Shown: piece after piece, positions 21,016-30,093 of the stretch
Numbering within the stretch: position 1 is the stretch's first letter
How the letters are laid out: every line of letters begins with the position of its first letter
Origin: Poriferisodalis sp965215815
GTDB taxonomy: Bacteria; Actinomycetota; Acidimicrobiia; Acidimicrobiales; Poriferisodalaceae
Assembly: GCF_965215815.1 (NCBI RefSeq)
Contig: NZ_CBDCEO010000012.1
Location: 1,240,001 to 1,304,000, forward strand
Direction: 5' to 3'
DNA length: 64,000 nt
Notes under the pieces: model-generated
Seen by the model: the letters and a program-made list of their open reading frames with translations, nothing else
Told to the model about the DNA's origin: nothing
The model's database searches: none
Program-made: the position numbers and the translations under genes

Positions 21016-24000
21016 ATGCCGACTGCCGAATCTGCGCCAGGCGTCGAAGACCGCCCTGACGTACGCGCAGCTCCGTACACCTCTCCCCCGCCCGCGCAAG
21101 GGCTCTACGACCCCGCTTACGAGCACGACTCGTGCGGTGTGGGCTTCGTCGCCGACATGTCCGGCGTGCCCAGTCGCGCCGTCGTCGATCAGGCCCTGCA
21201 GTGCCTCGTCAACCTCGACCATCGCAGCGCCACCGGGGCGGAGGCCAACGTCGGCGACGGCATCGGCATCACGGTGCAGGTCCCCGATCAGTTCCTGCGA
21301 GCGGTCTGCGATTTCGAGCTCGCGCCTGCGGGCCGCTACGCCGTCGGCACGGCGTTCCTGCCTCGCCAAGACCCCGAAACAGCTGCTGAGGCCATCGAAG
21401 CGATCATGGTCGGCGAAGGGCTCGAAGTGCTGGGTTGGCGTGACGTTCCAACCGATCCTTCTTCGCTCGGCAAATTTGCCACCGATCCAATGCCGGTCTT
21501 CCGCATGCTGTTCGTTGCCGCACCCGAGGGCGAAGGGCTGGAAGGGCTCGACCTCGAGCGCCGGGTCTATGTAGCGCGCAAGCGCACCGAGCACGAGATC
21601 GACCCTGCCCCGTACTTCGGTTCCCTGTCGTGCCGGACGCTCGTCTACAAGGGGATGCTGACCTGCAGCCAGTTCGCGGAGTTCTATCCCGACCTGGCCG
21701 ACCCCCGCATGGAGTCCGCGCTCGCGCTGCTGCACTCGCGATTCAGCACCAACACCTTCCCCTCGTGGCCGCTCGCACACCCGTACCGCATGCTGGCCCA
21801 CAACGGTGAGATCAACACCGTGATGGGCAACCGCAACTGGATGCGGGCACGCGAGGGCACCCTGTCGAGCCCGCTTTTCACTGCTGGCGACGGCACCAAC
21901 TTGCTCGAACGCACCTACCCCATCTGCACGCCTGGTGCGTCGGACACGGCCAGCTTCGATGAGGTCCTCGAGCTACTGCACCTCGGCGGCAAGACACTGC
22001 CGCATGCGGTGTTGATGATGATCCCCGAGGCGTGGGAGAACCACGCCCGCATGCCGCAGGACAAGCACGACTTCTACGAATTCCACGCTTCACTGATGGA
22101 GCCGTGGGACGGTCCTGCCAGCATCGCCTTCACCGATGGGACCGTCGTCGGAGCCGTGCTCGACCGCAACGGCCTGCGACCCTCCCGTTACTGGGTGACC
22201 ACCGACGGCCTGGTGGTGATGGCGTCGGAGGTCGGCGTTGCTGACATCGATCAGACGCGCATCATCCAGAAAGGCCGCCTCCAGCCAGGCCGCATGTTCT
22301 TGGTCGACACTTCCCAGGGCCGCATCGTGGGCGACGACGAGATCAAGCGCGATCTGGTTACTGCCGAGCCGTACGGCGACTGGCTGGCTGACGGGCTTGG
22401 GCACCTCGAGGATCTGCCGCCTCGCTTCAACCTGACTCCCCAGCACGCTTCAGTGACACTGCGCCAGCGGACGTTCGGCTACACCACCGAGGAGCTGCGG
22501 ATCCTGGTAGCGCCGATGTCCCGCAGCGGCATCGAGCCGATCGGTTCGATGGGCACCGACACCCCGATTGCAGTGCTTTCAAAGCGCCCGCGCCTGCTCT
22601 TCGACTACTTCAGCCAGCTTTTTGCGCAGGTCACGAATCCGCCCCTGGATGCGATCCGTGAGGAGCTGGTCACCTCGACAAAGGCCAAGATCGGCCCCGA
22701 GGCGAACCTGCTCATGCCCGGCCCGGAGTCATGCAAGCAGATCGTGCTGCCCTCCCCAATCCTGTCGAATGAGGATCTGGCGAAGATCCTCTACATCGAC
22801 GAGGACTTGCGTACAGCGCCGCATGGAGCGGCGTCAACAAGCACAGCGCCGCATGGAGCGGCGTCAACAAGCACAGCGCCGCATGGAGCGGCGTCAACAA
22901 GCACAGCGCCGCGGTTCCGGCCATTCGCAGTAGACGGCCTGTACCCCGTGGCCGAAGGCGGCGAGGGCATGGAGCGCGCCATCACCGATGTCTTCGGGCG
23001 GGTCGACGAGGCCATCGCCGACGGCGCCCAGATCATCGTCCTGTCAGACCGTTACAGCGACGAGAAATATGCGCCCATCCCCTCGCTGCTGCTCACGGGC
23101 GCAGTGCACCACCATCTCGTGCGCAACAAGACCCGCACGATCGTGGGGCTCGTGACCGAGTGCGGCGATGCACGCGAAGTGCACCACATGGCGCTGCTGC
23201 TCGGCTACGGCGCCAGCGCCGTGAACCCGTACCTCGCCTTCGAGTCGATCGACGACATGGTGCGCACCGGCGTCATTACTGAGGTCGACGAGCGCATCGC
23301 AAAGCGCAACTACGTCAAGGCGTGCACCAAGGGCGTGCTGAAGGTGATGTCGAAGATGGGCATCTCCACAGTGGCCAGCTACACGGGGGCGCAGGTGTTC
23401 GAGGCGGTCGGTCTGGGGCCCGACATCATCGATCGATTCTTCACCGGGACCACCTCCAAGCTCGGCGGCGTGGGCCTCGACGTGCTCGCCGCCGAGGTCG
23501 CGCAACGCCATCGATTCGCCTACCTCGACAATCCCACCGAGGCAGCACACCGCGACCTGTGGGCCGGCGGCGAATACCAATGGCGGCGCGAGGGTGAGTA
23601 CCACCTGTTCAACCCTGAGACCGTCTACAAGCTGCAGCATTCCACCCGCGCCGGCCGCTACGAGGTCTTCAAGGAATACACCGGGCTGGTGGACGACCAG
23701 TCCACGGAACTGGCAACGCTGCGAGGACTGTTCGAGCTTCACCCGGCACCCGGCGGGCCGATACCGATCGACGAAGTCGAGCCAGTCACCGAGATCGTGA
23801 AGCGGTTCTCGACCGGGGCAATGAGCTACGGCTCGATCTCGGCAGAGGCGCACGAGACCTTGGCCATCGCCATGAACCGCATCGGCGGCAAGTCCAACAC
23901 CGGCGAGGGCGGCGAGAACCCTGAGCGCTACGTGCCCGATCCGAACGGCGATCTGCGGCGCTCTGCAATCAAGCAGGTGGCCTCGGGGCGGTTCGGTGTC

Positions 24001-25731
24001 ACCTCGGAGTACCTCACCAATGCCGATGACCTGCAAATCAAGATGGCCCAGGGCGCAAAGCCCGGCGAGGGTGGGCAGCTGCCGGGTCCCAAGGTGTGGC
24101 CCTGGATCGCGAGGACCCGCCATTCCACACCGGGAGTCGGCCTCATCAGTCCGCCGCCGCACCACGACATCTACTCGATCGAGGATCTCAAGCAGCTCAT
24201 TCACGATCTCAAGAATTCGAACCCACAAGCTCGTGTCCACGTGAAGCTCGTGGCCGAGGTGGGCGTGGGCACGGTGGCTGCCGGCGTGGCCAAGGCCAAA
24301 GCCGACGTCGTGCTGATCTCAGGGCACGATGGCGGCACTGGGGCCTCGCCCTTGACCTCGCTGAAGCACGCCGGCTCACCATGGGAGCTGGGCCTCGCCG
24401 AGACGCAACAGACGCTGCTGCTGAACGGCCTTCGCGACCGCATCGTCGTGCAAACCGACGGGCAGCTCAAGACCGGCCGCGACGTGATCGTCGCAGCACT
24501 GCTGGGAGCCGAGGAGTTCGGCTTCGCAACCGCTCCGCTGGTGGTGTCGGGCTGCATCATGATGCGGGTTTGCCACCTCGACACCTGCCCGGTGGGCGTC
24601 GCGACGCAGAACCGGGAACTGCGTAAGCGCTTCGAGGGTCGGCCCGAGTTCGTCGTGAACTTCTTCGAATACATCGCTCAGGAGGTCCGCGAGTACTTGG
24701 CGATGCTGGGGTTCCGCTCGCTGCCCGAAGCCATCGGGCGCGTGGATCGCCTCGATACCACCCAAGCAGTGGCGCACTGGAAGGCACACGGCTTGGATCT
24801 CTCGCCGATCCTGGTTGAGCCGCAGACGCCCTGGCCGCAGGACCGTTACTGCACGCAGAGCCAAGACCATGGCCTGGAACGGGCGCTCGACCAGCAGCTC
24901 ATCGAGCTGGCCGCGCCTGCGCTGGAGCGGCGCGAACTGGTGCGGGCGGAGTTGCCGATCAGCAACGTAAACCGCACGGTCGGAACCATGCTCGGCCACT
25001 GGATCACCGCTGCACACGGCGGAGCAGGCCTGCCCGACGACACCATCGACCTGACGTTCAACGGCTCAGCCGGGCAGAGCTTCGGCGCATTCGTGCCAAG
25101 CGGACTGACGATGCGGTTGTACGGCGACGCCAATGACTACTTGGGCAAGGGCCTGTCGGGCGGACGATTGGTGGTGCGGCCGCCGCGGGCGACGAATCCG
25201 GACTTCGTGGCCGAGGACAACATCATCGCCGGGAACGTGATTCTGTATGGGGCCACCAGCGGCGAGGCCTACATACGTGGGACGGTCGGCGAGCGCTTTT
25301 GCGTGCGCAACTCGGGCGCCACCGCCGTCGTCGAAGGCGTCGGCGATCACGCGTGCGAATACATGACCGGTGGCGTCGTCGTGGTGTTGGGCACGGTCGG
25401 TCGCAATTTCGGCGCGGGCATGTCAGGCGGCGCGGCGTTCGTGTATGACCCCGATGATGTGTTCTGGCGGAATCTGAACCCCGAGATGGTCGATCTGGAA
25501 CCGCAACTCGACGACGCCGACGCCCAAACCGTGCGGTCGCTGCTGCGCCGCCACCTCGCAGAGACCGAGTCGGCACCCGCCGAGCGCATTCTGCGGCGCT
25601 GGCACAGCGAGGTGCGCTGCTTCCGCAAGGTCATGCCCAAGGACTACCGGCGGGTGCTCGCGGCTCGGGCGGCGGCCGCCGAGCTCGGCCAAGACCCCGA
25701 TGAGGCAGTCATGGCGGCTGCGCATGGCTAG
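21016..25731 (+). CDS. gltB: Glutamate synthase large subunit
   Basis: 1,571 residues from ATG 21016 (a GTG in frame at 20974 is possible). It makes two glutamates from glutamine and 2-oxoglutarate with the GltD subunit. A propeptide ends before Cys40 (EHDSCGVGFVAD), the nucleophile of the class II glutaminase. The central and FMN domains follow (KQVASGRFGVTSEYL, ISGHDGGTGASPL), then the 3Fe-4S cysteines in CHLDTCPVG near residue 1185, and a C-terminal GXGXG beta-helix. Residues about 600-634 are an insertion: three identical TAPHGAASTS units encoded by exact 30-bp tandem repeats (22813-22902). They lie in a linker before RPFAVDGLYPVAEGG, so activity need not be affected. The 3' end is echoed downstream. 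Confidence 0.96.
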   Translation: MPTAESAPGVEDRPDVRAAPYTSPPPAQGLYDPAYEHDSCGVGFVADMSGVPSRAVVDQALQCLVNLDHRSATGAEANVGDGIGITVQVPDQFLRAVCDFELAPAGRYAVGTAFLPRQDPETAAEAIEAIMVGEGLEVLGWRDVPTDPSSLGKFATDPMPVFRMLFVAAPEGEGLEGLDLERRVYVARKRTEHEIDPAPYFGSLSCRTLVYKGMLTCSQFAEFYPDLADPRMESALALLHSRFSTNTFPSWPLAHPYRMLAHNGEINTVMGNRNWMRAREGTLSSPLFTAGDGTNLLERTYPICTPGASDTASFDEVLELLHLGGKTLPHAVLMMIPEAWENHARMPQDKHDFYEFHASLMEPWDGPASIAFTDGTVVGAVLDRNGLRPSRYWVTTDGLVVMASEVGVADIDQTRIIQKGRLQPGRMFLVDTSQGRIVGDDEIKRDLVTAEPYGDWLADGLGHLEDLPPRFNLTPQHASVTLRQRTFGYTTEELRILVAPMSRSGIEPIGSMGTDTPIAVLSKRPRLLFDYFSQLFAQVTNPPLDAIREELVTSTKAKIGPEANLLMPGPESCKQIVLPSPILSNEDLAKILYIDEDLRTAPHGAASTSTAPHGAASTSTAPHGAASTSTAPRFRPFAVDGLYPVAEGGEGMERAITDVFGRVDEAIADGAQIIVLSDRYSDEKYAPIPSLLLTGAVHHHLVRNKTRTIVGLVTECGDAREVHHMALLLGYGASAVNPYLAFESIDDMVRTGVITEVDERIAKRNYVKACTKGVLKVMSKMGISTVASYTGAQVFEAVGLGPDIIDRFFTGTTSKLGGVGLDVLAAEVAQRHRFAYLDNPTEAAHRDLWAGGEYQWRREGEYHLFNPETVYKLQHSTRAGRYEVFKEYTGLVDDQSTELATLRGLFELHPAPGGPIPIDEVEPVTEIVKRFSTGAMSYGSISAEAHETLAIAMNRIGGKSNTGEGGENPERYVPDPNGDLRRSAIKQVASGRFGVTSEYLTNADDLQIKMAQGAKPGEGGQLPGPKVWPWIARTRHSTPGVGLISPPPHHDIYSIEDLKQLIHDLKNSNPQARVHVKLVAEVGVGTVAAGVAKAKADVVLISGHDGGTGASPLTSLKHAGSPWELGLAETQQTLLLNGLRDRIVVQTDGQLKTGRDVIVAALLGAEEFGFATAPLVVSGCIMMRVCHLDTCPVGVATQNRELRKRFEGRPEFVVNFFEYIAQEVREYLAMLGFRSLPEAIGRVDRLDTTQAVAHWKAHGLDLSPILVEPQTPWPQDRYCTQSQDHGLERALDQQLIELAAPALERRELVRAELPISNVNRTVGTMLGHWITAAHGGAGLPDDTIDLTFNGSAGQSFGAFVPSGLTMRLYGDANDYLGKGLSGGRLVVRPPRATNPDFVAEDNIIAGNVILYGATSGEAYIRGTVGERFCVRNSGATAVVEGVGDHACEYMTGGVVVVLGTVGRNFGAGMSGGAAFVYDPDDVFWRNLNPEMVDLEPQLDDADAQTVRSLLRRHLAETESAPAERILRRWHSEVRCFRKVMPKDYRRVLAARAAAAELGQDPDEAVMAAAHG
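22813..22914 (+). repeat. Three exact 30-bp tandem repeats carrying the palindromic element, in frame in gltB
   Basis: Units start at 22813, 22843 and 22873 and are identical; a fourth partial unit (12 bases) leads back into the normal gene. Each contains CGCCGCATGGAGCGGCGTCA plus a ten-base linker and encodes TAPHGAASTS. Perfect identity implies recent expansion or strong conversion. Confidence 0.9.
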
Positions 25732-25798
25732 GACATTTCGTCGCATCAGACAACGCGCAGCCGCCAGCAGACAGGCGCAGGGGCTGCGCATGGCTAGG
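25714..25798 (+). repeat. Direct and inverted repeats at the gltB-gltD junction
   Basis: The last bases of gltB including its TAG stop, GGCTGCGCATGGCTAGG (25716-25732), recur exactly at 25782-25798. The second copy is 66 bases on and in the gltB frame. In addition GGCGGCTGCGC (25714-25724) pairs with GCGCAGCCGCC (25755-25765), giving an 11-bp stem with a 30-base loop around the gltB stop. It may modulate readthrough into gltD. Confidence 0.75.
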
Positions 25799-25805
25799 CC
25801 GGCTC

Positions 25806-27263
25806 ATGGGTGATATCCGGGGATTCATGCGGCACGACCGGGAGCTGCCGACGCGTCGGCCGGTGCCGGTGCGCCTGCGCGACTGGCATGAGGTCTACGA
25901 GCCGTTTGCCGACGAGGATTTACGCGCGCAGGCCAGCCGCTGCATGGACTGCGGCGTGCCGTTCTGCAACTCGGGCTGCCCGTTGGGCAACATCATCCCG
26001 GACTGGAATGACCTCGTCTATCGAGACCGCTGGCGCGACGCCATCGAGCGGCTGCATGCCACCAACAACTTCCCCGAATTCACCGGCCGGTTGTGCCCTG
26101 CCCCGTGCGAGGGCGCCTGCGTGCTGGGCATCAACTCCGATCCGGTCACGATCAAGCAGGTCGAGGTCGCGATCATCGACAAGGCCTTCGAGATGGATTG
26201 GGTCCGTCCCGAGTTGCCAGCGGTGCGCACGGGGCGAAGCGTGGCCGTCGTCGGCTCCGGGCCCGCCGGGCTGGCTGCAGCACAGCAGCTGACCCGGGCC
26301 GGCCACGACGTGACGGTGTTCGAGCGTGCCGACCGGCTCGGCGGACTCCTGCGGTATGGCATTCCGGAGTTCAAGATGGAAAAGCGCCACATCGAGCGCC
26401 GGCTCGACCAAATGAGCGCGGAAGGCACGAAGTTTCGAACCGGCGTGGACGTGGGCGTGGACATACCGGTGGCGGACTTGCAAGCCGACTTCGATGCACT
26501 GGTGCTCGCCGGCGGCGCCACCCAGTGGCGTGACCTGCCGATCCCGGGACGCGAACTCGACGGCATCCATCAGGCGATGGAATACCTGCCGTGGTCGAAC
26601 AAGGCCCAAGAAGGCGACCTTGATCCGGCCGAGGTGCCGATCAGCGCCGAGGGCAAGCGGGTGGTGATCATCGGCGGCGGCGACACCGGCGCCGACTGCT
26701 TGGGCACCGCGCACCGCCAGGGTGCAGCGTCTGTACACCAATTCGAGATTCTGCCGCGGCCCCCTGACGAGCGGTCTTCTGCCAATCCCTGGCCGACCTA
26801 TCCGATGGTCTACCGGACGTCCTCGGCACATGAGGAGGGCGGCGACCGCGTGTACTCGGTGAACACCGAGAAATTCCTTGGGGATGGCTCGGGCACCGTC
26901 CGAGCGCTTCGGGCACACGAAGTGGTGTTCGCCGACGGCCGATTCGCCGAAGTCGAAGGATCGGACTTTGAGCTGGAATGCGAACTCGTGCTCCTGGCGA
27001 TGGGCTTTCTGGGACCGCAGCAGGAGGGCCTGCTGGCTCAGCTCGGCGTCGAGACCGATGCTCGCTCCAACGTTGCGCGAGACGACGATTACCGCACGAG
27101 CGTCGACGGTGTGTGGGTCTGCGGCGACATGGGCCGCGGCCAGAGCCTGATCGTGTGGGCCATTGCAGAGGGCCGGGCGTGCGCGGCTGCGGTGGACGAA
27201 TCCCTCATGGGCCATACCGCCTTGCCGCGTCCGATACCGCCGTCGGCTCGCCCGCTCAACTGA
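25806..27263 (+). CDS. gltD: Glutamate synthase small subunit
   Basis: 485 residues. GltD feeds NADPH electrons to GltB through FAD and two 4Fe-4S clusters. Cluster-binding cysteines are in SRCMDCGVPFCNSGCPLGN (about 46-64) and CPAPCEGAC (about 98-106). FAD binding: VAVVGSGPAGLAAAQQL (about 147-163); NADPH binding: VVIIGGGDTGADCLG (about 286-300); C-terminal FAD segment SVDGVWVCGDMGRGQS. The ATG at 25806 follows gltB by 74 bases, a gap occupied by the echo repeat. Another in-frame Met, MRHDRE, is a possible alternative. Confidence 0.96.
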   Translation: MGDIRGFMRHDRELPTRRPVPVRLRDWHEVYEPFADEDLRAQASRCMDCGVPFCNSGCPLGNIIPDWNDLVYRDRWRDAIERLHATNNFPEFTGRLCPAPCEGACVLGINSDPVTIKQVEVAIIDKAFEMDWVRPELPAVRTGRSVAVVGSGPAGLAAAQQLTRAGHDVTVFERADRLGGLLRYGIPEFKMEKRHIERRLDQMSAEGTKFRTGVDVGVDIPVADLQADFDALVLAGGATQWRDLPIPGRELDGIHQAMEYLPWSNKAQEGDLDPAEVPISAEGKRVVIIGGGDTGADCLGTAHRQGAASVHQFEILPRPPDERSSANPWPTYPMVYRTSSAHEEGGDRVYSVNTEKFLGDGSGTVRALRAHEVVFADGRFAEVEGSDFELECELVLLAMGFLGPQQEGLLAQLGVETDARSNVARDDDYRTSVDGVWVCGDMGRGQSLIVWAIAEGRACAAAVDESLMGHTALPRPIPPSARPLN

Positions 27264-27318
27264 GCGTCCGCCGGCAAGCGCAGCGACAATACGGCTGAGC
27301 GCTCGGGAGGCAACGGCA

Positions 27319-28593
27319 GTGAACTCAAGCACGTACATGGTGGACGGCGAACGCCTGTGGCGGACACTCGGGGCCCTGGCAGAGATCGGCGCGACGCCCG
27401 CAGGCGGAGTGGCCCGTGTGGCGCTCACCGACGAGGACCGGGCGGGGCGTCACCAGTTCGTGGCATGGGTACAGGAGCTGGGCTGCACTGTCCACGTCGA
27501 CCGGATGGGCAACCTGTTCGCCCGTCGTGAGGGCACGGATCCGGGGCGTGCGCCGGTGGTGATCGGCAGCCACCTCGACAGCCAGCCCACCGGCGGAAAG
27601 TACGACGGCGCCTACGGCGTGATGGTGGGCCTCGAAATCCTGCGAGTGCTTCACGGCAACGACGTCAGCACAGCGGCGCCGGTCGAAGTCGTGTCGTGGA
27701 CGAACGAGGAAGGGGCGCGCTTTCCCCCGGCGATGATCGGCTCAGGCGTCTATGCGGGCGCCTTCAGTCTGGACGAGGGCCTCGCGGCACCTGGGGTGGA
27801 CGGCACCACGCTCGGCGACGAGCTCAAACGCATTGGCTACGCAGGCGACGAGCTCTGCGGTGCACCCGACGGTTCCGGCCGCCGGCCGATCGGGCACTAC
27901 ATCGAACCGCACATAGAGCAAGGGCCGATCTTGGAGGCCACCGGCGTCACGCTTGGCGCGGTGACCGGAGTGCAGGGCATCCGCTGGTACGACGTGTCGA
28001 TCGAGGGGCAATCGGCGCATGCGGGAAGCACACCCATGGAGCATCGTTCCGATGCGATGGTGGCCGCAGCTCGGCTGGTGTGCGAGGCCGATGAGATCGC
28101 AGGCCGTCGGGCGCCGGAGGGCCGTGCGACCGTAGGCACGCTCGCGGTTGGCACCGGTTCACGCAACACCGTGGCAGGCTCGGTCACCCTCACGGTCGAC
28201 CTGCGGCACCCTGATGCTGGCGAGCTCGAGGCGATGCACGACGAGCTGTTGGCCTTTGCCGACGGTGCGGCATTTGGCCTCCAGCCCGAAAGCGGGCGTT
28301 CGCTCCCCCACCCGCAGATCACCCCGATCTGGTACTCGCCGCCGATCGTCTTCGACCCGACAGTGACCGAGGCGCTGCGTTCAGGCGCAGTGTCAGCGGG
28401 CTTCGAGCCGGTCGACATCACCTCCGGGGCAGGTCACGACGCCTGCTACGTCTCGCAGGTTGCGCCAACCGGGATGCTGTTCATCCCCTGCGCTGAGGGA
28501 CTGTCCCACAACGAGGCCGAGTCGATCCTGCCCGAGCACGCGACCGCCGGCGCTCAGGCGACGCTCAACGCTGTGTTGACGCTGTCGGGCTAG
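27319..28593 (+). CDS. M20-family amidohydrolase (N-carbamoyl-L-amino-acid hydrolase / allantoate amidohydrolase type)
   Basis: 424 residues. The GTG at 27319 is chosen because GGGAGG sits eight bases upstream and the family similarity starts just after; the open frame extends to 27163 inside gltD. Metal ligands of the family are visible: His in VVIGSHLDSQPTGGKYDGAYG (about 80-100), Glu pair in WTNEEGARFPP (about 128), His in IEPHIEQGPILE (about 196) and His in EGLSHNEAESI near the C-terminus. These enzymes hydrolyse carbamoyl or ureido groups during pyrimidine, hydantoin or purine breakdown. Specific substrate undetermined. It lies 55 bases behind gltD, possibly in one transcript delivering nitrogen. 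Confidence 0.9.
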   Translation: MNSSTYMVDGERLWRTLGALAEIGATPAGGVARVALTDEDRAGRHQFVAWVQELGCTVHVDRMGNLFARREGTDPGRAPVVIGSHLDSQPTGGKYDGAYGVMVGLEILRVLHGNDVSTAAPVEVVSWTNEEGARFPPAMIGSGVYAGAFSLDEGLAAPGVDGTTLGDELKRIGYAGDELCGAPDGSGRRPIGHYIEPHIEQGPILEATGVTLGAVTGVQGIRWYDVSIEGQSAHAGSTPMEHRSDAMVAAARLVCEADEIAGRRAPEGRATVGTLAVGTGSRNTVAGSVTLTVDLRHPDAGELEAMHDELLAFADGAAFGLQPESGRSLPHPQITPIWYSPPIVFDPTVTEALRSGAVSAGFEPVDITSGAGHDACYVSQVAPTGMLFIPCAEGLSHNEAESILPEHATAGAQATLNAVLTLSG

Positions 28594-28632
28594 TTCGGGG
28601 CAACGGCGCCAGGGGACGACCGACGCCGTCGT

Positions 28633-29778
28633 TCAGCCGAGCAGCGCCAGTTCGCGGCACTTCAGAATGGCGCGGGCAGCCTGCTCCATCGCCGTCCAGG
28701 CGGGCTGGTCGGCCATCTCGCCCTGCCAGCCCATCTGCTGAAGCCGTGCAGTCAGCCGCGGATCGCCGGCACCGGGCTCGGCGCGCCTGAGCCAGCCGTC
28801 GCCAGCCTGCACGTCGCGTACTGCGGACCGCCGGGTGTCGATCCAGTGATGCGCGTCGACGTCGGGCAGCGGATCCGACGGGATCGCCACGATCATGGCC
28901 GCAGCGGTGTCGCGCCAGTCGCGTGCGATTTCGATTGGCACCGAAGCGGGCCATACCCCCATCAGGTTGAGCTCAACGCTTCGGTCGTCGGCCGAGGCGC
29001 CGTCGAGCACTGCCAGGTCGACTTGGCTCAGGGCCGCAACCGCGGCGGTAGTGGCCTTCACGTCGGGGCGCGGTGGCGTGAGCCTGGCGCGCAATTCGGC
29101 GAATGCTCCTGCGCCGTCGGAACCTGACATCCACGAGAGGAAGTCGCTGCGGGCACGGGCACGGAACATCGGCGCAGCGAATGTCTCAGCCCACCATTCC
29201 ACCGGCCGCAACATGGCCGCCATGCGGGGCTCGAACTCTTCCCAATCTCGAGCGTGCTCTTCCGACCGGAAGAGGTTCATGCCCGCTCAACGGAACGGCC
29301 GGTTGGCGGCGTCTCCCCCGACAGGGCTGCGGGTGTAGCCCACCATCGTCGGCGGATCGATCGAGAGGATCTCTTCGTCGCGCATCTCGATCCGCAGCGG
29401 TTCGCCGCCCAGCAGGCATGGCGCATCGACGGTCACCGTGCGACCACCGAACAGCCAGCGGCACGCCAAGGCCTCGAAACCGCACTGGGCAAACCACCGC
29501 TGTTCGCCGTCGACACTGACCCGGTATTGGGTGGGCTGGTTGTTGAACGGCGGGAACGACGCGATCCAGTCGGTACCGGGATGCATCCAGCCCGGCGTGA
29601 GGTCGATGATGCGGGCGATCACGGCCTTTGAACGCATCGGCTCGACGCCCAATGTCCGGGCAAGTTCGGCGTAGTGCGGGGCCACGCCGGTGGCCACGAT
29701 CTCGCACATGATCGCGGTGTACGCGGCGTCAAGTTCTTCGAGCGGGATCTGTTCTGGTTCCACTGCTTTGCCTGTCAC
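28633..29778 (-). CDS. MerB-like protein with in-frame TGA at the catalytic Cys position: candidate selenoprotein
   Basis: Two ORFs, 29287-29778 (163 residues, GTG start) and 28633-29280 (215 residues), lie in one frame separated by TGA and two codons. Reading TGA (29287-29289) as selenocysteine gives 381 residues with Sec at 164. The first 185 or so resemble organomercurial lyase MerB: FAQCGFEAL near residue 99 matches YAWCALDTL (catalytic Cys96; Asp99 is Glu here), VDAPCLLGGEPL matches VSSHCAATGAPV, and UAGMNLFRSEEHARDW aligns without gaps to CCHVHFFASVPTAEDW, placing U on catalytic Cys159. A SECIS-like hairpin follows (29257-29274). The C-terminal 195 residues are beyond MerB and unrecognised. 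MerB cleaves carbon-mercury bonds; the substrate here is unknown. The alternative is a nonsense-split pseudogene or two ORFs. Confidence 0.72.
29257..29274 (-). promoter_or_regulatory. SECIS-like hairpin downstream of the TGA
   Basis: Minus strand CTCTTCC-GGTC-GGAAGAG is a perfect 7-bp stem with a GGUC apical loop. The stem starts 12 bases after the TGA and the loop 19 bases after it. In E. coli fdhF the SelB-binding loop is also GGUC and begins 18 bases after its UGA (from memory). The hairpin is inside the coding region, as required for bacterial SECIS. Confidence 0.65.
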
Positions 29779-30093
29779 GACGCGACTGTAGGACGCCGAC
29801 TCCGAATACGTCGAACCTGCAAGAGGTAATGGCTCTAACTATCAGGAATTTCGATGTAAAGGGTCCACCAATTCGGCCCCGAAATGCGGTACTCATTTCG
29901 GATTGGACGCCGTCGGCGACGGCACGCATTGCTGACCTCAGGAGGCTCCGTTGCCCGAGGCGACCGCACAGATGCCCCGCCAACCCGGCGGGCTCAGAGT
30001 TGTACCCACGCGGTTTGTCGTCGGCAGGTTTCTGTGGCGTGCCGCTAGTGCCGTGAGCGCGCCCGCTCACGCAATCAGTTTCCGGAGTCGTCG
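29779..30093. other. Divergent intergenic region
   Basis: 315 bases between the MerB-like gene (minus) and the repeat surface protein (plus). It is AT-richer in 29825-29890, where minus-strand TTTACA, 17 bases and TAGAGC could form a weak promoter for the MerB-like gene. Plus-strand hairpins are GTGAGCG/CGCTCAC (30053-30070) just before the surface-protein start, and GCCCGCC/GGCGGGC near 29975-29993. I see no gene and no riboswitch I recognise. Confidence 0.45.

Noticed and set aside
29278..29289. MerB-like region as two ordinary separate genes
   Set aside because: Both ORFs share one frame, the second starts three codons after the stop and the alignment to MerB runs through the TGA without a gap; a single gene with Sec is simpler. 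A pseudogene remains possible.
29779..30093. Riboswitch upstream of the surface protein
   Set aside because: Only simple hairpins are visible, no conserved core of any class I know.
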